Of a DNA stretch of 64,000 bases, positions 59,180-64,000 are shown piece by piece. Within the stretch, counting starts at the first letter, position 1, and every line of letters begins with the position of its first letter. Source of the stretch: Denitratisoma sp. DHT3 (GTDB taxonomy: Bacteria > Pseudomonadota > Gammaproteobacteria > Burkholderiales > Rhodocyclaceae); the NCBI RefSeq assembly GCF_007833355.1, contig NZ_CP020914.1, positions 482,047-546,046 on the forward strand, given 5' to 3'. The notes beneath the pieces are model-generated. The model was not told the origin of the DNA, made no database searches, and was given only the letters and a program-made list of their open reading frames with translations. The position numbers were made by a program, and so were the translations under genes.

Positions 59180-59793
59180 TGGCCAAGATGGGAATGGTCT
59201 TCGACCTCAAGGCCTGCATCGGCTGCAACGCCTGCGTGGTGGCCTGCAAGCAGGAGAACTCCTTGCCGGACGGCGTGTTCTTCACCCGCACCCTGAGCTA
59301 CGAGCACGGCACCTACCCCAACACCCGGCGCACCTACATCCCCACCATCTGCAATCAGTGTGAGGATGCTCCGTGCGAGAAGGTCTGCCCCAGCGGCGCG
59401 ACCTTCACCCGCGAGGACGGCATCGTCATGGTGGACCGGGACAAGTGCATCGGTTGCAGCAGCTGCGCGGTGGCCTGCCCCTACGACATGCGCACCATGC
59501 TCGACAAGGACATGTTCGAGAAGGGCCTGTTCGGCACCGGCGAGCTGACGCCTTTCGAGAAGCAGGGCTACGAGCGGTTCACACCAGGTACCTCGGTCAA
59601 GTGCGACTTCTGCAGCCAGCGGGTGGACGCCGGACTCGACCCGGCCTGCGTGTCCACCTGCCCGACCAACGCCCGCATCTTCGGCGACCTCGACGATCCC
59701 AACAGCGCGCCCAGCAAGCTGATCCGGGACCGCGACGGCCGCCAGCCGCTGCCGGAAAAGGGCACCAAGCCCAAGGTCTATTACGTGGACTGA
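59179..59793 (+). CDS. Four-cluster ferredoxin subunit, PadC-like, copy 2
   Basis: 204 residues, the same length as copy 1, starting within the Mo-subunit stop. Clusters: CIGCNACVVACKQEN, CNQCEDAPCEKVCPSG, CIGCSSCAVACPYD and CDFCSQRVDAGLDPACVSTC. It is the electron-transfer subunit of the second complex. A 12-bp tandem duplication (ACGTGGACTGAG at 59783-59794 and 59795-59806) covers its stop codon and the bases after it. Otherwise it is intact and the call is firm. Confidence 0.9.
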   Translation: MAKMGMVFDLKACIGCNACVVACKQENSLPDGVFFTRTLSYEHGTYPNTRRTYIPTICNQCEDAPCEKVCPSGATFTREDGIVMVDRDKCIGCSSCAVACPYDMRTMLDKDMFEKGLFGTGELTPFEKQGYERFTPGTSVKCDFCSQRVDAGLDPACVSTCPTNARIFGDLDDPNSAPSKLIRDRDGRQPLPEKGTKPKVYYVD

Positions 59794-59806
59794 GACGTGG
59801 ACTGAG
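59783..59806. repeat. 12-bp tandem duplication across the padC-like copy 2 stop codon
   Basis: ACGTGGACTGAG occurs twice in direct succession; the stop codon TGA at 59791-59793 lies in the first unit and the second unit lies after it. The hairpin GAGCGC-TGCG-GCGCTC (59804-59819) follows immediately and shares its last bases with the second unit. Short duplications like this mark replication slippage. Confidence 0.7.
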
Positions 59807-59854
59807 CGCTGCGGCGCTCTCAAGAAAATGAAGAGCCGCCCCAAGCTTTCTTGC

Positions 59855-59870
59855 CCCTCCCTCGGGAGGG
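59855..59870 (+). terminator. GC hairpins between the FeS and membrane genes of copy 2
   Basis: CCCTCC (59855-59860) and GGAGGG (59865-59870) pair around CTCG; a second hairpin GAGCGC/GCGCTC is at 59804-59819. There are no T-runs. They lie in the 132-bp gap before the membrane-subunit gene and are absent from the equivalent 54-bp gap of copy 1. They may slow or process the transcript. Confidence 0.35.
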
Positions 59871-59925
59871 TGAAAATGCCGAGAGGCGTTTTCGGGGGCG
59901 CTCAACTGCCTAGGTGGATACTACG

Positions 59926-60849
59926 ATGACGAATACCGGCAACAATCGTCTGGTCGGCAACTCCTTCAAACTGGGGTACCGCTTCCAGCGCTACTGGGAC
60001 ACCTCGATGGCCATCGCCTTCTTCTCCGCGGAAGTCGGCACCGGTCTGTTCCTGGTTTCCTATTTCTGCAACTACGTGCTGGGAATGGCGCTCGGCCTGG
60101 CCCTCACCGCGACCCTCAAACCCTACTTCCATCTCGCCCACATGGGCGTGCCGCAGAAGTCCTGGCGCGCCATCCTGCGTCCCGACCGCTCCTGGATCAG
60201 CCGCGGCGCCTTCGCCGTCGCCGTGCTGGTGGGCTTCGGCGTGCTGCACGTGATCGACCGCGCAACGGGGCTGGGCGCCGCCCTCGGCCTGTCGCAGGGC
60301 GTGATCGACCTGGTGGGCTATCTGGCGGTGGCGGGCGCGCTGGTGGTGATGTGCTACCAGGGCCTGGCGATGTCCCATTCCGAGTCGCTCACCCTGTGGG
60401 CCAGCCCGCTGCTGCCGGTGTCGAGCTTCTGCTACGCCCTGACCGCCGGCGCGCTGCTGACGCTGGTGGTGGGCTGGGGCGCGCTCGAACCCCGGCGGCT
60501 CGCGGGCCTGGTCAATCTGGCGGTGCTGATGCTGATCCTCGACACCCTGGTGGTGTTCGGCATCCTGCTGTCGGCGCGGCGCAAATCCAAGGGCGGGGCC
60601 TTCTCGGCGGAAATGCTGCTGCAGGGCGAGTATTCGTCGCCGTTCCGCAATCTGGTGCTGCTGCTCGGCCTGGCCGCACCCGTCGTCCTGATGGCCCTGG
60701 GTGCCGGCTCGTATCCGATGGTGATCCTGGCAACGCTGGCGATGCTGGTGGGCTTTTTCGCCTTCCGGGTGCTGTTGTTCAAGGCGGCCGTCTTCGAGCC
60801 GATCACCCACGACCTGGCCGGCAGCATCGGCCTGCCGAGCGCGCGCTAG
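59926..60849 (+). CDS. NrfD-like membrane subunit, PadD-like, copy 2
   Basis: 307 residues from ATG 59926 (a GTG at 59914 would add four). About eight membrane segments, such as AIAFFSAEVGTGLFLVSYF, FAVAVLVGFGVLHVI, LVGYLAVAGALVVMCYQG and LVLLLGLAAPVVLMALG. Shared landmarks with copy 1 are the GYRFQRYWDTSMAIAFF start, YQGLAMSHSESLTLW, and FRVLLFKAAVFEP near the end. It is the quinone-side subunit of the second complex. It is separated from its FeS gene by a larger gap than in copy 1. The FdhD gene follows after 35 bp. Confidence 0.85.
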   Translation: MTNTGNNRLVGNSFKLGYRFQRYWDTSMAIAFFSAEVGTGLFLVSYFCNYVLGMALGLALTATLKPYFHLAHMGVPQKSWRAILRPDRSWISRGAFAVAVLVGFGVLHVIDRATGLGAALGLSQGVIDLVGYLAVAGALVVMCYQGLAMSHSESLTLWASPLLPVSSFCYALTAGALLTLVVGWGALEPRRLAGLVNLAVLMLILDTLVVFGILLSARRKSKGGAFSAEMLLQGEYSSPFRNLVLLLGLAAPVVLMALGAGSYPMVILATLAMLVGFFAFRVLLFKAAVFEPITHDLAGSIGLPSAR

Positions 60850-60884
60850 CGCCCGGCCGGTTCCGGAATTCCGGGAGCGTTCCC

Positions 60885-61790
60885 ATGGGCCCTGTCGGCA
60901 CCCCCGTCGTCAGCAATCTCGGCACCCGCATCACGGCGGCGGAGGAAATCTTCGCCGACGGCCATCGCTCCGGCGTTGCCGAGTGCCGTGTGGTGGAGGA
61001 GGACGTCCTCACCATCGAGGTGGAAGGGGTCGGCAGCTACGCGCTGATGTGGACTCCGACCGAGGACAACAGCCAGGCGGCGGGCTTCACCATCGAGGAC
61101 GGCGTGCTGTCCGAATGCGGGGTGCCCGAGTCGCTGGCGCTGGCGGCCGGCTTCGCCTTCACCGAGGGCATCGTCGAGCGCGTCTCCGACATCGTCAACA
61201 TGTCGGTCTGCCCGGAGCGCGCCGACGTGGTGCGGATGGTGCTCGCCCATCCGGAAGGCGTCGCGGTGAGGCGCCGCAACGTGGTGATGAACAGTTCCTG
61301 CGGGGTGTGCGGCGGTCGGGATCAACTGGAGGCGGGCATGACCTGCACCGCCCGGGTGCCCGACACCGTGCGCATGTCGGTGGCCGACTTCCTGCCGATC
61401 CGCGACGCGATGCTGGAGCATCAGGGCATCTTCGGCCGCACCGGCGGCGCGCACGGCGCCGCGGTGTTCGACCGCGAGCTGCGGGTGGCGGCGGTGGCGG
61501 AGGACCTGGGGCGGCACAACGCCCTGGACAAGGTGATCGGCTACCGTTTCCTCAGCGGGCTCGGATTCGACGGCTGCGGCGTCTACATCTCCAGCCGGGT
61601 CAGCTACGAGATGGTGGCGAAGTCGGTGCGCGCCGGCTTCGAGGTCGTCGCCGCGATCTCCGCGCCCTCGTCGATGGCGATCGACCTCGCCGAGCGGTTC
61701 GGCATCACGCTTTGTGGATTCGTGCGCGGCACGAGCGCCAAGGTGTATAGCCACCCCCACCGGCTGACGTCCGCCGGGAGTTCAGCGTAA
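60885..61790 (+). CDS. fdhD: FdhD sulfurtransferase for Mo/W-bis-MGD cofactor
   Basis: 301 residues from ATG 60885. FdhD transfers sulfur from a desulfurase to the Mo cofactor of formate-dehydrogenase-like enzymes. Visible: CxxC active site in MNSSCGVCGGRDQLE, GRTGGAHGAAVFD, EDLGRHNALDKVIG, and the C-terminal SRVSYEMVAKS. No formate dehydrogenase is in the window, so its client is probably the two PadB-like Mo subunits, both of which have a Cys-type Mo ligand. It is last in the rightward arm. Its stop lies in the first of two direct TCAGCGTAAAAAA repeats. Confidence 0.92.
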   Translation: MGPVGTPVVSNLGTRITAAEEIFADGHRSGVAECRVVEEDVLTIEVEGVGSYALMWTPTEDNSQAAGFTIEDGVLSECGVPESLALAAGFAFTEGIVERVSDIVNMSVCPERADVVRMVLAHPEGVAVRRRNVVMNSSCGVCGGRDQLEAGMTCTARVPDTVRMSVADFLPIRDAMLEHQGIFGRTGGAHGAAVFDRELRVAAVAEDLGRHNALDKVIGYRFLSGLGFDGCGVYISSRVSYEMVAKSVRAGFEVVAAISAPSSMAIDLAERFGITLCGFVRGTSAKVYSHPHRLTSAGSSA

Positions 61791-61811
61791 AAAAGAGCTC
61801 AGCGTAAAAAA
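61782..61811. repeat. 13-bp direct repeat over the fdhD stop codon
   Basis: TCAGCGTAAAAAA at 61782-61794 (TAA 61788-61790 is the fdhD stop) is repeated at 61799-61811, a 17-bp period. The A-run of the second copy, read leftward, forms the T-tail of the adjacent dispersed-element terminator. Confidence 0.7.
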
Positions 61812-61844
61812 CAGCTTTTCCGCCGCGCCGCCGCAAGGAAAAGC
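61806..61844 (-). terminator. Intrinsic terminator for the leftward 109-residue gene, from the dispersed element
   Basis: On the minus strand GCTTTTCC (61844-61837) pairs with GGAAAAGC (61821-61814) over a 15-nt loop, then TG and TTTTTT (61811-61806). The form and geometry match copy A. Confidence 0.55.
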
Positions 61845-61953
61845 GGCACGCGCCGGAGGCGCAACGTATCGGTGCCCCCACGAAGCACCCCCAAACACCC
61901 GAGCGCAGCGAGCAGTCTAGAACCCCCCGGAGGGGGGCGAAGGGGGGCGAGCC
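61812..61953 (-). repeat. Dispersed intergenic element, copy B
   Basis: Reverse-orientation copy of the element at 17633-17768, here between the convergent fdhD and 109-residue genes. On the minus strand it reads the same C-rich block (CCCCCCTTCGCCCCCCTCCG), TTTGGGGG and the 37-base block that is identical to copy A. Both copies are next to, and in line with, the end of a gene. No other full copy was seen; a weak relative is at 10.2 kb. Confidence 0.7.
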
Positions 61954-61960
61954 TCCTCCA

Positions 61961-62290
61961 TCACTCCACCGACCAGCACAAGTCGCAACGATGGGCCGTC
62001 ATGAGATAGCCGTTCTTGCGGCTGGCGCACTGGAAACAGGCGCTCGCCGGGATGTGCAGCAGCACGCTGGTATAGCCGAACACCTCCCCGCCCAGGTAGT
62101 TCGCGAGATCCATCACCGTCGCCTTGTCGGTCTCGATGATGCAAAGAATCCTGTCTTTGAAATCTTCGTCACAGACCATGGAAATGCTTTTCAGCCTGTA
62201 TTGGCCCTCGCAATGTCTCTTCAGGCGAAGAAACAAATCGCCGGGATCTGTCGCATCGTCGAAGGTCGGGACTGAGGGAGCGCTCGCCAT
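61961..62290 (-). CDS. Hypothetical small protein with C-terminal CxxC-CxxC (zinc-ribbon-like)
   Basis: 109 residues, unrecognised. The C-terminal 30 residues have CFQCASRKNGYLMTAHRCDLC, cut here as CFQC and CDLC separated by 13 residues, which is the layout of a zinc ribbon. The middle part is a mixed alpha/beta region (LCIIETDKATVMDLANYLGG). No signal or membrane segment. It starts 12 bp downstream of the winged-helix gene on the same strand, so the two probably form a unit and could act together, for example as a metal-binding partner. Function unknown. Confidence 0.65.
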   Translation of the reverse strand: MASAPSVPTFDDATDPGDLFLRLKRHCEGQYRLKSISMVCDEDFKDRILCIIETDKATVMDLANYLGGEVFGYTSVLLHIPASACFQCASRKNGYLMTAHRCDLCWSVE

Positions 62291-62302
62291 CAGGGCCGCA
62301 CG

Positions 62303-62704
62303 CTACCGCCAATACAGACTGGTCATTACCCCGGAGTAGCGCGCGAACAGCCGTTGTGATTTTTCCGACAGCACCAGATAGACTATTCGTCCGTCATGAT
62401 CGGCGGGGTATTTCTCCAACGCGCCGCGTGCAATCAATCGCATCACGCGCCGCCGTATCGTCGCCGCGGAGCCCAGGCCGAAACGTTTCAGGTTATCCAT
62501 GCTCAAAGTAAGATTTTTGAAGCAGACCGGATGACCTTGTTCCTGGGCATAACCAATCGTCAGCAGAATCTCTCGGTCTTCCAGCGAGGTCATGAAGGGC
62601 AGGTTTTTCCGCTCAAACTCACGAATCCGTTTTAAGTTCGCGAATAACATAAATTCGATTATGACTGTGGCGAATGTCACGGCACAATCAAAATTTGTTT
62701 GCAA
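62303..62704 (-). CDS. Winged-helix DNA-binding protein, MarR-like
   Basis: 133 residues from ATG 62704, or 115 from ATG 62650 (MLFANLKRIREFERK), which I prefer because the first 18 residues are hydrophobic and atypical. A helical N-terminus is followed by a winged-helix core: MDNLKRFGLGSAATIRRRVM (recognition helix region) and LIARGALEKYPADHDGRIVYLVL (wing) and a final YSGVMTSLYWR. The 150 bp upstream is AT-rich compared with the window, as is the gene itself, which hints at recent acquisition. It probably regulates itself and the following gene. Ligand unknown. Confidence 0.65.
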   Translation of the reverse strand: MQTNFDCAVTFATVIIEFMLFANLKRIREFERKNLPFMTSLEDREILLTIGYAQEQGHPVCFKNLTLSMDNLKRFGLGSAATIRRRVMRLIARGALEKYPADHDGRIVYLVLSEKSQRLFARYSGVMTSLYWR

Positions 62705-62861
62705 TTTGCACTATTTCTTATGTGCTTCGTATTTGACAGCCCATCGTGGAGTGATGTAGCGAGCCCTCTGGTCCTTCGGTGAAACAGCGCGGGAACGCGG
62801 TGCGACTCGAACGGGGGGCAACCACGGCCGCTTTCCCGGCGCCGGCTGCCTTGAAGTCGGA

Positions 62862-63302
62862 TCACTTCGCCAGATAGCGATCCAACTGTCGGGCGAATTC
62901 ACGTTGGTCGCTGGCGCTGAACGAGGCCGGTCCGCCGGTCTCGACGCCCGACGAGCGCAAGGTGTCCATGAAGTTGCGCAGGGTCAGCGCGGCGGCGATC
63001 GAGCCCGCATCGTAGGTTTCCCCGCGCGGGGTGATCACCTTCGCCCCTTTGCCAATCGCCTCGGCGGCGAGGGGGATATCCGCCGTCACCACCAGATCGC
63101 CGGCCTGGGCGCGGCGGACGATCTCGCCATCGGCGACATCGAACCCCCTTGGCACTTGCAGCGAGCGGATATGGGGCGAGGGCGGCACGGCGAGCATCTG
63201 ATTGGCGATCAGCGTCAGCTCGCATCCGGTGCGAATGGCCGCCCGGAACAGGATGTCCTTGATCGGCCTGGGGCAGGCGTCCGCATCGACCCAGATCGCC
63301 AT
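62862..63302 (-). CDS. DUF188 (YaiI/YqxD) family protein
   Basis: 146 residues. The family start ([18 protein letters not shown]) and [14 protein letters not shown], then [12 protein letters not shown] and [12 protein letters not shown] identify the conserved DUF188 family, which has a PIN-like fold and an uncharacterised, probably nuclease-like or nucleotide role. It overlaps the upstream DUF3820 gene as TGATG and should be co-translated. The family is certain and the biochemical function is not known. Confidence 0.9.
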   Translation of the reverse strand: MAIWVDADACPRPIKDILFRAAIRTGCELTLIANQMLAVPPSPHIRSLQVPRGFDVADGEIVRRAQAGDLVVTADIPLAAEAIGKGAKVITPRGETYDAGSIAAALTLRNFMDTLRSSGVETGGPASFSASDQREFARQLDRYLAK

Positions 63303-63535
63303 CAGCCGGCCCTCCGCTGCCGCAGCGGTTCGAGGATCGGCTTGAGCCCGTTGTGGTCGATTTCCTGCATCAGCGCCAGGAGACGCCCGATTTCCCCGGC
63401 CGGAAAACCCTCCCGGGCGAACCAGTTCAGATAGTTTCCAGGCAGGTCGGCGATCAGGCGCCCCTTGTATTTTCCGAAGGGCATCGCCACGGTCACAAGG
63501 CGTTCAAGGTCTTCCGGCGACATCTTCGGGTCCAT
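63302..63535 (-). CDS. DUF3820 family protein
   Basis: 77 residues from ATG 63535 (an ATG nine codons upstream is also open). The family pattern is [10 protein letters not shown], then [21 protein letters not shown] and a hydrophobic [10 protein letters not shown] end. DUF3820 proteins are small, widespread in gammaproteobacteria and betaproteobacteria, and have been called quorum-sensing-regulated factors without clear biochemistry. It is upstream of, and coupled to, the DUF188 gene. Family call good; function unknown. Confidence 0.8.
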   Translation of the reverse strand: MDPKMSPEDLERLVTVAMPFGKYKGRLIADLPGNYLNWFAREGFPAGEIGRLLALMQEIDHNGLKPILEPLRQRRAG

Positions 63536-63623
63536 TCGATCGGTGCATTCCGATCGGCGCATTCATGATTCGTCCATCCTAACAAGCCGATCCGCCTGTG
63601 GGATTCGAGAATAGGGACGCATG

Positions 63624-63662
63624 TTGACAGGTAATCGTTCGAGCACTATCTTTGGTGAACGA
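63624..63662 (+). promoter_or_regulatory. Near-consensus promoter and candidate operator of the LexA-like gene
   Basis: TTGACA (63624-63629) is a perfect -35, TATCTT (63647-63652) lies 17 bp on as the -10, and an inverted repeat TCGTTC-N16-GAACGA (63635-63640 and 63657-63662) straddles the -10. No CTGT-N8-ACAG LexA box is present. Promoter prediction is strong; the operator is a symmetry-based suggestion for autoregulation. Confidence 0.6.
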
Positions 63663-63682
63663 AAGAATACCCGGAGACGGCC

Positions 63683-64000
63683 ATGGCCTCCCCCAACAAA
63701 GACACCGAATACCTCGACCAGCTACGGGACTACTATGCCGAGAACCGCCGCATTCCTTCCTTCCGGCGGATCGCGACGCTGCTCGGCTTCGCCTCCAAGG
63801 CCGCCTCCAGCAAGCTCCTGGAGCGCCTGGCGACTGCCGGCTATGTCGAACGCACTTCCGACGACGATGCCTGGATTCCCACGGAGCGGTTCTTCGAGCG
63901 CCCCTTGGCCGCCTCCTTCGTCCGCGCCGGCGGTCCGGATATGGTCGAGGCCATGGAGTCCGATCCGTTCCTGGTGGACCGCTATCTGGTCCGCCAGCCC
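63683..64000 (+). CDS. LexA-like repressor, N-terminal part, truncated by window edge
   Basis: 106 codons before the window ends; the catalytic protease part is not seen. The winged HTH reads DTEYLDQLRDYYAENRRIPS, FRRIATLLGFASKAASSKLLERL and AGYVERTSDDDAWIPTERFF, which is the LexA DNA-binding pattern with a recognition helix unlike E. coli LexA. GGAGACGGCC precedes the ATG. It is probably a second, divergent LexA of the type linked to mutagenesis cassettes, so imuA/imuB/dnaE2-like genes may follow outside the window. That is inference. Confidence 0.75.
   Translation, partial: MASPNKDTEYLDQLRDYYAENRRIPSFRRIATLLGFASKAASSKLLERLATAGYVERTSDDDAWIPTERFFERPLAASFVRAGGPDMVEAMESDPFLVDRYLVRQP

Noticed and set aside
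52262..60849. Formate dehydrogenase or polysulfide/thiosulfate reductase for the two Mo-FeS-NrfD complexes
   Set aside because: Known exported members have twin-arginine signals, which both Mo subunits lack, and fdhD alone is not proof of formate oxidation. A cytoplasmic PadBCD-type complex fits better, though not proven.

Overview
The window is high-GC chromosomal DNA from a Gram-negative bacterium, most likely a betaproteobacterium of the Rhodocyclales/Azoarcus-Thauera-Sterolibacterium type. I infer this from the housekeeping order pyrG-kdsA-eno-ftsB, the dapC-dapD-pilU-dapE-prmB block, the long single-chain purL, and an apparently respiratory, molybdoenzyme-rich gene content. I saw no rRNA, tRNA, CRISPR array, prophage or intact insertion sequence. 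Coordinates and starts come from reading frames, overlaps and ribosome-binding sites; nothing was searched against a database.

Layout. 1-2.3 kb: leftward operon of a TetR regulator, an acyl-CoA dehydrogenase and a truncated APH-like kinase. 2.5-4.8 kb: two related hypothetical proteins and a toxin-antitoxin pair with a perfect 14-bp palindromic operator. 5.0-10.1 kb: an alcohol/aldehyde oxidation module (aldehyde dehydrogenase, PQQ-cytochrome c alcohol dehydrogenase, SDR, MaoC hydratase). 10.3-25.6 kb: housekeeping genes (parvulin-type isomerase, purL, relA, ppk, aromatic/aspartate aminotransferase, pyrG, kdsA, eno, ftsB). 25.7-34.7 kb: a signalling region with a globin-coupled sensor histidine kinase, a CheY-like receiver and two receiver-GGDEF-EAL proteins in one rightward operon, then a gamma-carbonic anhydrase, acpH and a membrane GGDEF protein. 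34.8-40.1 kb: lysine/DAP genes with prmB and pilU. 40.3-41.3 kb: an AraC-type regulator.

41.8-61.8 kb is the accessory core, a molybdoenzyme island. Leftward: a three-subunit xanthine-dehydrogenase-family enzyme (FAD, 2Fe-2S and Mo subunits) whose Mo subunit carries an N-terminal CoxG domain, followed by CoxD-like AAA+ and CoxE-like VWA maturation genes and a MoeA-like/MocA-like fusion for cofactor handling. A CofC-like nucleotidyltransferase stands between the two arms. Rightward: a standalone CoxG, two tandem three-gene complexes of cytoplasmic DMSO-reductase-family Mo subunit, four-cluster ferredoxin subunit and NrfD-like membrane subunit, and fdhD. The complexes best fit the phenylacetyl-CoA:acceptor oxidoreductase (PadBCD) architecture, so the island probably performs water-dependent oxidation of a hydrophobic or aromatic substrate with electrons passed to quinone. 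The substrates are not determined by the sequence.

61.9-64.0 kb: a small Cys-rich protein with a winged-helix protein, a DUF188 protein with a DUF3820 protein, and the start of a LexA-like repressor behind a near-consensus promoter. The most notable non-coding structures are a two-copy dispersed element (about 17.63-17.77 kb and 61.81-61.95 kb) that ends in an intrinsic terminator, and a perfect 27-bp inverted repeat at 41.71-41.85 kb.
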